A DNA stretch of 42,765 nucleotides, from NCBI GenBank assembly GCA_019057865.1, contig JAHLWP010000035.1, positions 1 through 42,765 on the forward strand. Reading direction: 5' to 3'. Positions 35,468 through 42,765 of this stretch are shown here, piece by piece. Position 1 is the stretch's first letter; each line of letters starts with the position of its first letter. This stretch comes from Promethearchaeota archaeon (lineage in GTDB: Archaea > Asgardarchaeota > Lokiarchaeia > Sigyniarchaeales > SOKP01). Under the pieces are notes generated by a model. The model was not told the origin of the DNA, searched no databases, and saw nothing but the letters and a program-made list of their open reading frames with translations. The position numbers were made by a program, and so were the translations under genes.

Positions 35468-35489
35468 CTGGAATTTGACGTCTCTTGGG
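35468..35489 (-). other. 16S rRNA processing stem, 5' arm
   Basis: Transcript sequence CCCAAGA-GACGUC-AAAUUCCAG, about 48 bases before the 16S 5' end, pairs with the 3' arm at 33895-33910. Archaeal pre-16S is cut at such stems by the splicing endonuclease. Confidence 0.65.
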
Positions 35490-35511
35490 GGTTCTTAATA
35501 AAACTTTCTTC

Positions 35512-35536
35512 AGTTATAATTGTTAAAATTATAACT
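35512..35536. promoter_or_regulatory. Perfect 10-bp inverted repeat at the 16S transcription start
   Basis: AGTTATAATT and AATTATAACT flank GTTAA. The repeat sits just downstream of the 16S TATA box, where transcription should begin. It could be an operator for growth-rate control or form a hairpin at the 5' end of pre-rRNA. Confidence 0.55.
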
Positions 35537-35540
35537 ACAT

Positions 35541-35552
35541 TTTTTATATCGC
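35541..35552 (-). promoter_or_regulatory. TATA box of the 16S rRNA gene
   Basis: On the minus strand CGATATAAAAAA lies about 120 bases before the 16S 5' end. It is the best TATA-like element in the leader. Confidence 0.5.
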
Positions 35553-35769
35553 ATCAATGATTTAACTCTTCATTTAACGGATATCTACCATAATCCAAGC
35601 TTACACCGGAAAAGATGCGATTTACTATAATATAATATAAGAACACTATATTTAAATTTTTTACGTTTTTCTGAGGAAAATATAATTGTTCTTAATAAAT
35701 TTTCGTACTTTAAAAATCTCTTTTCAAATAAAAGTGTATCATTTCAAAAAATTGTACTTGGGATTTAAA

Positions 35770-36771
35770 ATGCACCTAAAAGAAAAAATAGGAATCCATT
35801 TAGACCAAATTAAACAAATAAAAGGAGTAGAAAATGCAGTATTGACTCAGAGGGATGGTAATCCAATTCAATCTACTGGAGTTTGGTTCTCTAAAGATGA
35901 AATTTTTAATGTCAGTTCTGCAACCAGTGCAATTTTTAATGTTGGAATACATCTACATCCAAATGATTTAAAATATATTTTAATTGAAGGTAAAAAAGCG
36001 AAAATTTTAATCGCACCATTAAATAGTCCTTTGCACCATTCTTTAAATAGAATTTTAGAACAGCAAGGTATTTTAGATAACAATCATGAATTTTTTATAG
36101 CAATTACAGCTCAACCTAACGTTAATTTAGGGGGTATATTTTTACAAACGAGTGAATGTTTGAAAAAAATTAAGACAACTTTAATAACTTCCGGAGAATC
36201 ATTCAAACCACCCTTAATTCAGTTTACAACTCAGAAAATTCAAAATATAATCGAAGGATTCAAGGTTAAAGAAAATGAAGAATTTAATTTGAGAGTATCA
36301 TCATTTTCTTTAAGTTTTTCAGAAAATATATCAATTGAACTAAGAAAAATTTTAAATAATTTTTCATTAACAATTCCAGATTTAAAATATGCCTTTATTA
36401 CGATTGAAGGTGGTTTTATTGTTTCTAAAATATTAAAAAAATTTGATGTTAATAAAGAAAAGTTAGATAACATTTCTGCAATGAGTTATTCGCTCTTTCA
36501 AACAGCTAACAGATGTGCATGGTTATTAAAAAAAATGCAAGCAGAGAATATTTTGCTTGATTGTGAAAATACTTTTCAGTTTATTAATGGGTTAGGAAAA
36601 GCAATATTTAGTACTGAAATTGGAAAAGTACGTCAAAAATTGGGGCTTATAAGGTTAATACTTCCACAATTCTCAAAAAAGATTAATACCCTTATTAAGC
36701 AAGCATCTGAAATTCAAGATCATAGAACTTTTGACATTAAAAGATTATTGGGAGAATTAATAATTAAATAA
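35770..36771 (+). CDS. Roadblock/LC7-domain protein (MglB-like) of a GTPase cluster
   Basis: With the ATG at 35770 the protein has 333 residues. The first 110 residues are a good roadblock domain: LDQIKQIKGVENAVLTQRDG then NVSSATSAIFNVGI and LKYILIEGKKAKILIAPLN. A second, weaker domain (about 200-320) has LNNFSLTIPDLKYAFITIEGG, MSYSLFQTANRCAW and a helical end. A TTG at 35686 would add 28 unlike residues; the TATA-like site near 35646 would fit either. MglB-type roadblock proteins are GTPase-activating partners of MglA. Here an MglA-like GTPase is two genes downstream in the same tight cluster. Confidence 0.8.
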   Translation: MHLKEKIGIHLDQIKQIKGVENAVLTQRDGNPIQSTGVWFSKDEIFNVSSATSAIFNVGIHLHPNDLKYILIEGKKAKILIAPLNSPLHHSLNRILEQQGILDNNHEFFIAITAQPNVNLGGIFLQTSECLKKIKTTLITSGESFKPPLIQFTTQKIQNIIEGFKVKENEEFNLRVSSFSLSFSENISIELRKILNNFSLTIPDLKYAFITIEGGFIVSKILKKFDVNKEKLDNISAMSYSLFQTANRCAWLLKKMQAENILLDCENTFQFINGLGKAIFSTEIGKVRQKLGLIRLILPQFSKKINTLIKQASEIQDHRTFDIKRLLGELIIK

Positions 36772-36784
36772 TATTGGTGGAAGC

Positions 36785-37681
36785 ATGAATTTTTTTGAAT
36801 TTTTAGATAAACTTAAAAAAAATTATAATTCCTTAATTTTATATTGTCTTCTCGATAGAATTCCAATCATAGTGTTAGGAGAAGATTCAGAGCAAGTTGA
36901 TCAATTTCTAATCGATTTATCTGAACTTATTCATTTTAGAAAAGAATATGTGTTTTATACAGACTTTATTTCAAACAATGAATACAATAATTTAATTTTA
37001 AACGAAAATATCGATTTTAATTCTCAAAGAAGTCATATAAGATGTCCTTGCAATGTAGGTAGAAAAGCACTAAGTCAAATTGAAGATATTAATTCTTGGC
37101 TTATTGGAATGGAACTTCCTGACCAAAAAGATCATTTTAATTATTTAAAAAACTTAATTATAAAAAAAGCGAATAAGGTCTTATTTATAATGATCTCAGC
37201 TAATAATATTTCAATTGAAGTAGAAGGAATTGATCTCAAATTAATTGATTTAACACTAGAACAAAATATTTTCAGAAAAATATCTCAAGATACCGAAAAA
37301 TCTATTGCTAAAATGAAGAGAGTCTTATCCGATAAAATTCAAGTGAATCATCTTGATAATGATCTAATGAAGACTTTATTAGATTTTGAAGTAGAGAAAA
37401 ACGAATTGATAAAAAATATTGTTAAAAGTGAAATTCAAAATTTTTATTCAGGCTCAAAAAGAGCTTTCTTCATATTATCAAGATTATCATTATTAAATAA
37501 TGTAGAGATTAATACAAATATAGGAAGTAAAACACTTTTAGAAACAATTGATTATGAAGAAGCACCTATAAACCGAATACTATCATTTATTGCGAAGGAA
37601 TGGGGGGACAATTTTTCTATCTTAATAGAAGATGGTAAAAAAGCATTTATGGGAGATAAAATAGTTTCACTATGGGGTTGA
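36785..37681 (+). CDS. Unknown middle protein of the roadblock-MglA cluster
   Basis: I do not recognise this 298-residue protein. It opens with an alpha/beta pattern (YCLLDRIPIIVLGEDSEQVDQFLIDLSELIHFR) that could be a degenerate P-loop-like domain without the lysine; one Cys pair occurs (CPCN, about residue 80). Later there is VLFIMISANNISIEVEGIDLKLIDLTLEQ and a helical C-terminal half ending LSFIAKEWGDNFSILIEDGKKAFMGD. The start has GGTGGAAGC as ribosome-binding site. It lies 13 bases after the roadblock gene and 7 bases before the GTPase gene, so a partner of both is likely. Confidence 0.75.
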   Translation: MNFFEFLDKLKKNYNSLILYCLLDRIPIIVLGEDSEQVDQFLIDLSELIHFRKEYVFYTDFISNNEYNNLILNENIDFNSQRSHIRCPCNVGRKALSQIEDINSWLIGMELPDQKDHFNYLKNLIIKKANKVLFIMISANNISIEVEGIDLKLIDLTLEQNIFRKISQDTEKSIAKMKRVLSDKIQVNHLDNDLMKTLLDFEVEKNELIKNIVKSEIQNFYSGSKRAFFILSRLSLLNNVEINTNIGSKTLLETIDYEEAPINRILSFIAKEWGDNFSILIEDGKKAFMGDKIVSLWG

Positions 37682-37688
37682 ATCTGAT

Positions 37689-38282
37689 ATGATTTATGAT
37701 TTTGAAAATAAAACATTACAGGTTAAAATAGTATATTATGGACCGGCCATGTCAGGAAAAACAACATCGATTAAACATCTCTTTTCTTATTTTAATAAAG
37801 AAGATATATTAGAGTCTATTGATAATTCTGTAGGGAGGACCTTATTTTTTGATTTTGGTGTTTTACAATTCAAGGGGACTGAATGGGGATTGAAATTGTT
37901 AATATATTCTGCCACAGGTCAAGATTTTTATGCAAGTACTCGTCCAGCTACTTTAAATGGAGTAGATGGTATAATATTTGTAGTTGACTCACAATTGGAA
38001 TATTTAGAACATAATTTATGCTCTTGGAACGAATTAAAAACACTGTTTGGAGAAGAAATATATAATATCCCTATAGTAATTGCCTTAAATAAATACGATT
38101 TAGATAATATAAAAAAATTAAAGGAACTTGATTTTGTTTCGAATATTAATTATGATAGATTCAAAAATCTATCGCTTAAAAAAACAATAGCAATTAAAGG
38201 AGAAGGAGTAATAGCGTCGTTTTACCAATTAATTAGATTTATTCTCCCTCAACTAAATTTAAAAATCAGTGTTATTAATTGA
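37689..38282 (+). CDS. MglA-like small GTPase
   Basis: The 197-residue protein has P-loop GPAMSGKT (18-25), VGRTLFFDF with switch I Thr51, G3 YSATGQDFY in which Asp of DxxG is Ser74 and Gln78 is kept, GVDGIIFVVDSQ and G4 NKYD (134-137). Loss of the G3 Asp and the T-L-F-F-D-F phrase are hallmarks of the MglA family, the bacterial/archaeal polarity GTPases related to Arf and Rag. No lipid-attachment motif is seen. It is third in a cluster with a roadblock gene, the MglA-MglB arrangement with an extra gene between. Confidence 0.9.
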   Translation: MIYDFENKTLQVKIVYYGPAMSGKTTSIKHLFSYFNKEDILESIDNSVGRTLFFDFGVLQFKGTEWGLKLLIYSATGQDFYASTRPATLNGVDGIIFVVDSQLEYLEHNLCSWNELKTLFGEEIYNIPIVIALNKYDLDNIKKLKELDFVSNINYDRFKNLSLKKTIAIKGEGVIASFYQLIRFILPQLNLKISVIN

Positions 38283-38285
38283 TTT

Positions 38286-38483
38286 TTAGTCTTTTTTTTT
38301 TTTATTCTTTTGATACATATTTTTAGATATTCTTTTTATGTATCCTTGCATATAAAATTGTTTTAATAAATTTCTTACTTTACGTACTTGCGAGGCATCA
38401 ATTCCCAAAACACTCATTAATTGAAATATTGAAAATTGTATTGGTAAATTATCCTTAATATTATTATATAATCCCATTTCCAT
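38286..38483 (-). CDS. Small winged-helix-like protein, 65 residues
   Basis: The protein consists of NLPIQFSIFQLMSVLGIDASQVRKVRNLLKQFYMQGYIKRI and a lysine-rich end. The arrangement, helix, turn GIDASQVRKVRNLLK, then GYIKRIS wing, fits a winged HTH that reads DNA. It is convergent with the MglA-like gene (3-base gap). Family not identified. Confidence 0.55.
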   Translation of the reverse strand: MEMGLYNNIKDNLPIQFSIFQLMSVLGIDASQVRKVRNLLKQFYMQGYIKRISKNMYQKNKKKKD

Positions 38484-38854
38484 TTTATTGTAATCTTTTT
38501 CAGTTGTTATATAAAAATGAATAAATATTTTTATAAATTGTTATTCGATTATTATAATTAGATTAAGGTTTGTATAATCCTCAAAGTAACTATAACTTAT
38601 CATTCCTACTTATTGTAGATTACCCCCCTTATTTGTTAAAATTCTTAATTTTAGCTTTTCTAATCCTCAAAGTAACTATAAGATCTCATCCCAAATTCAC
38701 GAATCGGTCATCCTAGTCTAGTTTTCATTTCATCGGATCTTTAGACACTATTCTAATTGAATAATTATAAAATAAAATTTAAGTTTTCTAAATTTAGAAG
38801 GAGGGAATTATTATTAATTTTTAGGAAAAATTCACTTTAATGTTTTATAATTCA
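38484..38854. other. Intergenic region with two copies of a 21-base repeat
   Basis: No supported gene. It contains TAATCCTCAAAGTAACTATAA twice (38575-38595, 38661-38681), described separately. Otherwise AT-rich, with a short C-run and nothing recognised. Confidence 0.6.
38575..38681. repeat. Pair of 21-base direct repeats, possible CRISPR remnant
   Basis: The 21 bases TAATCCTCAAAGTAACTATAA occur twice, exactly, with 65 unrelated bases between. Bases just outside are partly alike (GTTTGTA and GCTTTTC before; C/G after). The core resembles the AATCC-containing, AT-rich repeats of archaeal CRISPR arrays. With only two copies and a long gap, no leader and no cas genes, a decayed array or an orphan repeat pair are both possible. 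Confidence 0.45.
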
Positions 38855-41800
38855 TCATAACTTCTCTAATTCATTTATTAACTCATCTGATTTATGTAGA
38901 TCACACCTTAATTCTTCATGGAAATCAATTAAAGAATTGAGAGCTCTCTTCAAATTTAATTTTACAATCTTTTCGAACTTATCCTTATATTCTTTAGTAA
39001 GACCTATTAGGTCCTCAAATAATTCATAATTAATAACAAAACAATTTTTTCTTAAGACGATATTATCATTTAAAGGTATATTTTTTATTCTTGTATCCCA
39101 TGATTTATGCCATCTAATACCAACAATAAAAAAAAATAAATTTTTATTTTGGTACTTGCTAATCTTCTTTTTGATATTTTCTTCCGATACATCATTTGTA
39201 AAATCAAATATAACAGCACATATATTAGCTATTGTTCTCAAGTCTAATCCAATTTCATTTATAAGCTTATTTCTATTAATATTAAATGATAAAACTTTTT
39301 GGAAAACTTCTTTCATTATTAATCCATCAGGGCCCTTATTGCTATCTTTTAAATATCTGGGTTCTGAATAATATTTCTCATTTAAAATTTTATCAAAAAA
39401 ATCAGTCAGTAAGAAGTTAATACAATTATGAGATTCATTTCCTATGTCCAGATAATCTTCATTTGGAAATCTAATCTTATACGCTTTTCGATTGTCTTTA
39501 AAGAACTTCAAAGCTATAAACCATACAGAAGAATGAGAAACATTATTTTTCCTGGCAATTTCTCTAATATTTAATTTTGAATTAATAATATCCTTCTTTA
39601 TTTGATCCCTTTTATTTTTAGGTAAATGATGTCTATTGAATTTCTGCCTATAAATATCCCTCTTATCTTTATAAAGATCATTTGCCATTCTATACACAGA
39701 CATAGGGGAAACTGAAGATAATTGAGCAATTTTTTGTAGAGTATAAGGATTCTTTTTCTCTAATTCTATCAATATATTTTCTTTTTGGGCTTTTGTAATA
39801 TAATTACTTGTTGGGGCCCATTTCTTATGATATAGATAGATATTCTCTTTATAAAGACTTAAAGCAATCCTAATAATTGTACGTTGAGACACTGAGAATA
39901 TCTTAGCAATTTTTCTCAAGGAGGGCGGATTTTTTTTTTTAAGTTCAGTTATTATTTTTTCTTTTTTTGTGTTTGATATCCTAGCATTCTTTGCTGGAAA
40001 CCGTTCTTTGTATAGGTTATATTTATCATAATATACCTTTTTCAGAGCTATTTTCCTAATTGTTACATAACTAATATACAAACCAATTGATTTTAGTAAA
40101 GTTGCAATTTTATTCAGAGAATATTTAGATGTCTTAATAATTTCAATAATTAGCCTTGTAAACTCCTGATTTTCATTTATGTTTTTACAAGCTTTTAACA
40201 ACAAGTTTTTTTGAATTTGAGAAGAAAAGCAATTAAATTTTAACCAATCTTTAAATTCATTTTTGATAGTGGAACCAAAGTTGGCAGGTCTATCTGAAGT
40301 ATTGTAATACCTTAAGAAGAAAGAATATATAATGAGGATATTCTTTAAATCTAATTTTTTTAAGTATCGAATTAATAAAATTCTATTTGAGCCTTTTCTA
40401 ATATTTATTGCTTTTTGCTTAAAATGAGTTATATTAGGAGGTGGTACAGTAGCGATCTCGTTATTTTTCTTTTTATGTTTCATATATAATGCATTTTCTC
40501 TATGATTTAATTTTTTCTTATAATTTATTAACCCCACTGATTTTATTGGTGAAATATTATAAATTAATTTTCGAATGTGCTTAGCATGAAGTTGTTTAAA
40601 TTTAGAAATATTTATTGAGTGTTGTTTTAAGACTTCATATTTATTGGAAAGATGTCTGAGAAACTTGTATTTTATTTCGTTAATTAACCAAGGATTCCAC
40701 CAATGACTTTCTTGAAAATATGCTTTAAATCCTCTTATATTCAAATATAAATGTAAATAAATTGGATTTATATGTCGGAGTTTCTTTATAATAGATAGCA
40801 ATTCCTCTCTTTCCATTTCAGTTAATTCTCCATTTTCATATTTTTTATATAATTCTTCTAAATCTTCATAATCTTGAAAATTATGAAGTATCTCTTTCAG
40901 AATTTCTTTAATTTCAGAGCTGAGCTCTTCTTCGGTAGATCCTTCTATCCACTTTTTAAGTTTCTTTTGCCATTTCTCTTCTTGTTTTTCTCTCTCTTCT
41001 AATTGTTTAGTTTTTAAATCTTGTTGTTCTAACCATTGGCTAAATCCTTTGGTGTCTTTTCCAGCATATATTGGTCTTTTACCAGTTTCTTGGCGATATA
41101 ATTGCTGGAGCTGTTCGTATTCTTCTTCCTTTGTTTCCTCGCTTTCTGACTTTTTTTCTTTCTCTATGGTCTCCTTAATTCTTTCTTGATAAGACTGCAC
41201 TTCATCTACTTCGATATCATCTAATTCTGTGTAGACATCTTCTTCTGGTTCTTTTCTATCCATTTCTTGACGCGCTTCTAGGTTTTCATCGTTATCATAA
41301 ACAGAGATTTGCCCATTTTGTTCTTGTCCTTCAAGAGCCAAATGTTCTTCATCAATTTCAGCCTGTTCAATTTTTAGTTCTTCACTCACATCTTTTATAT
41401 GTTCATTTTGTTGGTTTTCTTCTATTTCAACAAGGAAAAAATTATCTGCGAGTTCTTCCATTTTTTCATCGATTTCTTCTTGATATTTTCCTTGTTGGTA
41501 TAATTCTTCTTCACTATCTGCTAAATATTCTATCGCATCTACCCTATCGATCTCTTCTCTTACATCCTCTTCATCTTCTTCATCTTCATGGTCAACTGAC
41601 TTTAATTTCTCTTTTTCTTGATGTTCATAGAGCTTTTCAACACTTTTTAAGAGGTTATAAGTTTCTTCTGCTTCCTGCATTAAATTCCTTATTTCTTCAG
41701 AACTATTCCCTTCTTGTTCATACTGTTCGTACTTTTCCCAAAGATAATCAAACTCTTCTGGCTCTATCTCTGCTTCTTCTGATGTATCATTGACATCTTC

Positions 41801-42765
41801 CCCTTGTGCATCACCAGAAAGTATTTCCTCAATATGCTCTTCCTTCTGATCTTCTGTAATTTCTTTTTCTTGTTCCTCTAATTCTTGGGCCTCTTCCTTT
41901 TCTTCTTTATTACTATTTCTTTCTTTAATTTCCCTATAAGCTTGCTCTGCATTAAAAGCAGTATTATCATTTTCTTCTTCAGGATAGCCTAACTTCTCAT
42001 CATATTCTTTCAGCATGCGCCCCAATTCTTCCATATCCCTAACAAATTCTATCTCTTCGGTATCAATAATAGGATCTTGGTCATTTTCGTATTCTTCTGG
42101 ATCTATCTCTATTGCTTCTTCTTCATTTCCTAGGTGTTCATCTTCCTCCTCAGTATATTCCTCACTTTCAGCCTGAAGTTCTTCCTGATTTTCTCCTTCT
42201 ATTTCGGATTTTTCAGGTATTAATACAGTACTTTGAGAGCCGATATTTTCATATTCCTCTTCCATCTCATTAAATTGCTCATCAAATTCCTTATCAAGCT
42301 CCTCATCCGTTACTTCCTCCATCTCATCAAATTGCTCATCAAACTCCTTATCAAGCTCCTCATCCGTTACTTCCTCCATCTCATCAAATTGCTCATCGAA
42401 CTCCTTATCAAGCTCCTCATCCGTTATTTCTCCCATCTCGTTAAATTGCTCATCGAACTCCTTATCAAGCTCCTCATCCGTTATTTCTCCCATCTCATCA
42501 AATTGCTCATCGAACTCCTCATCGCTCCTGTCTGCTAACTCATCCATCTCATGAAATCCTCCATTAAATCCCTCATCAGTCTCATCTGTTAATTCTTCCA
42601 TTTCATGAAATCCTCCATTAAATCCCTCATCAGTCTCATCTGTTAATTCTTCCATTTCATGAAATCCTCCATTAAATCCCTCATCAATCTCATCTGTTAC
42701 CTCTTCCATCTCATGAAATCCTTCATCAAACTCCTCATCGCTCTCAGTATTTAATTCATCCTGTT
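38855..42765 (-). CDS. Giant acidic-repeat protein with HTH-like repeats, 5' end beyond window
   Basis: The open frame reaches the window edge (over 1300 residues seen). From the N side: five 18-residue units (like TDETDEGFNGGFHEMEEL), then about five 19-residue units (like EELDKEFDEQFDEMEEVT), then about 480 residues rich in Glu, likely coiled coil, then a basic half. The latter has at least three HTH-like units of about 55 residues: SLRKIAKIFSVSQRTIIRIA, TLQKIAQLSSVSPMSVYRMA and NIREIARKNNVSHSSVWFIA, each followed by a Y/K-rich segment. The last 190 residues hold GPDGLIMKE and VIFDFTND, faintly like a PD-(D/E)xK nuclease core but lacking the Lys. No family recognised. A chromatin or DNA-binding scaffold is a guess. 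Confidence 0.75.
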   Translation of the reverse strand, partial: QDELNTESDEEFDEGFHEMEEVTDEIDEGFNGGFHEMEELTDETDEGFNGGFHEMEELTDETDEGFNGGFHEMDELADRSDEEFDEQFDEMGEITDEELDKEFDEQFNEMGEITDEELDKEFDEQFDEMEEVTDEELDKEFDEQFDEMEEVTDEELDKEFDEQFNEMEEEYENIGSQSTVLIPEKSEIEGENQEELQAESEEYTEEEDEHLGNEEEAIEIDPEEYENDQDPIIDTEEIEFVRDMEELGRMLKEYDEKLGYPEEENDNTAFNAEQAYREIKERNSNKEEKEEAQELEEQEKEITEDQKEEHIEEILSGDAQGEDVNDTSEEAEIEPEEFDYLWEKYEQYEQEGNSSEEIRNLMQEAEETYNLLKSVEKLYEHQEKEKLKSVDHEDEEDEEDVREEIDRVDAIEYLADSEEELYQQGKYQEEIDEKMEELADNFFLVEIEENQQNEHIKDVSEELKIEQAEIDEEHLALEGQEQNGQISVYDNDENLEARQEMDRKEPEEDVYTELDDIEVDEVQSYQERIKETIEKEKKSESEETKEEEYEQLQQLYRQETGKRPIYAGKDTKGFSQWLEQQDLKTKQLEEREKQEEKWQKKLKKWIEGSTEEELSSEIKEILKEILHNFQDYEDLEELYKKYENGELTEMEREELLSIIKKLRHINPIYLHLYLNIRGFKAYFQESHWWNPWLINEIKYKFLRHLSNKYEVLKQHSINISKFKQLHAKHIRKLIYNISPIKSVGLINYKKKLNHRENALYMKHKKKNNEIATVPPPNITHFKQKAINIRKGSNRILLIRYLKKLDLKNILIIYSFFLRYYNTSDRPANFGSTIKNEFKDWLKFNCFSSQIQKNLLLKACKNINENQEFTRLIIEIIKTSKYSLNKIATLLKSIGLYISYVTIRKIALKKVYYDKYNLYKERFPAKNARISNTKKEKIITELKKKNPPSLRKIAKIFSVSQRTIIRIALSLYKENIYLYHKKWAPTSNYITKAQKENILIELEKKNPYTLQKIAQLSSVSPMSVYRMANDLYKDKRDIYRQKFNRHHLPKNKRDQIKKDIINSKLNIREIARKNNVSHSSVWFIALKFFKDNRKAYKIRFPNEDYLDIGNESHNCINFLLTDFFDKILNEKYYSEPRYLKDSNKGPDGLIMKEVFQKVLSFNINRNKLINEIGLDLRTIANICAVIFDFTNDVSEENIKKKISKYQNKNLFFFIVGIRWHKSWDTRIKNIPLNDNIVLRKNCFVINYELFEDLIGLTKEYKDKFEKIVKLNLKRALNSLIDFHEELRCDLHKSDELINELEKL
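42243..42765 (-). repeat. In-frame tandem repeats (57 and 54 bases) in the giant acidic gene
   Basis: Units of 57 bases (19 residues) occupy about 42243-42520 and units of 54 bases (18 residues) about 42530-42765, continuing off the window. Units are nearly identical in DNA, including third positions, so they were amplified recently and may vary between strains. The junction unit mixes both types. Confidence 0.85.

Larger units (their letters stand above)
35422..35769. other. Divergent region between 16S and the roadblock gene
   Basis: Contains the 16S leader with its processing-stem arm (35468-35489), a small hairpin (AGGAGT/ACTCCT at 35445 and 35464), a 10-bp inverted repeat (35512-35536) and the 16S TATA box. 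A second TATA-like site CTATATTTAAA near 35646 faces the roadblock gene. Confidence 0.6.

Noticed and set aside
38484..38854. A functional CRISPR array
   Set aside because: Only two copies of the repeat, an over-long gap, no leader and no cas genes; kept only as a repeat pair.
42233..42538. Leucine/isoleucine-rich frame antisense to the acidic repeats
   Set aside because: It is the mirror of the GAN/GAA-rich repeat on the coding strand, which forces Leu/Ile codons.

Overview
The window is AT-rich archaeal chromosome and looks like an Asgard archaeon of the Lokiarchaeia type. The evidence is archaeal information machinery (TFB, Rpo12, aIF2-beta, aIF1, NMD3, RIO1, a KH-domain Dim2-like protein, Tsr3, RPA-like OB-fold proteins, thermosome) together with eukaryote-like extras: a Ras/Rab-type GTPase, an MglA/Arf-like GTPase beside a roadblock/LC7 protein, two further roadblock-like proteins, a RING-type zinc-finger protein and a PAC4-like chaperone candidate. 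FtsZ, MfnB and a HisA-like protein are also present. The clade is inferred from gene content; the 16S gene at 33929-35420 would settle it.

Layout: 1-0.5 kb holds the start of a site-2 protease (minus). At 0.7-5 kb an intron-bearing initiator tRNA is followed by a plus-strand translation and ribosome-biogenesis cluster (RPA32-like, aIF2-beta, DUF424, NMD3, RIO1, KH). At 5-10.8 kb minus-strand genes encode FtsZ, a PLP fold-III decarboxylase-like protein, a glycosyltransferase, a ThiI-like PP-loop protein and a YkgJ-type cysteine cluster protein, with a SWIM-finger gene opposite. At 11-16.4 kb lie PAC2, Rpo12, TFB, zinc-finger and roadblock-like genes, a PAC4-like gene, tRNA-Leu(CAA) and two small zinc-ribbon membrane proteins. 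At 16.4-24.8 kb are cofactor and nucleotide genes (UMP kinase, pantoate kinase, MfnB, HisA-like, PfkB kinase), a RING protein, a large RPA-like protein and aIF1.

At 25-28.2 kb are a small GTPase, three tRNA genes (Asn, Glu, Leu), a tandem roadblock protein and Tsr3. At 28-33.4 kb are the thermosome, a membrane-anchored HerA/FtsK-like ATPase, a YchF-like GTPase and a very small membrane protein. At 33.5-35.5 kb a 16S rRNA gene is followed by tRNA-Ala, with no 23S gene after it. At 35.7-38.3 kb a three-gene cluster encodes a roadblock protein, an unknown protein and an MglA-like GTPase. The window ends in a very long protein (38855-42765, cut by the window edge) with tandem acidic repeats, a glutamate-rich middle and HTH-like repeats.

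The strongest unusual signals are: (1) aIF1 whose conserved zinc-knuckle N terminus is open but has no AUG, GUG or UUG, leaving AUU as the likeliest start, which parallels bacterial infC; (2) tRNA genes with about ten introns in six genes, including four in tRNA-Asn and one in the T-loop of the initiator tRNA; (3) the roadblock/unknown/MglA-like GTPase cluster; (4) an unlinked 16S gene with its own processing stem and a perfect 10-bp inverted repeat at its promoter; (5) the acidic-repeat and HTH-repeat giant protein.
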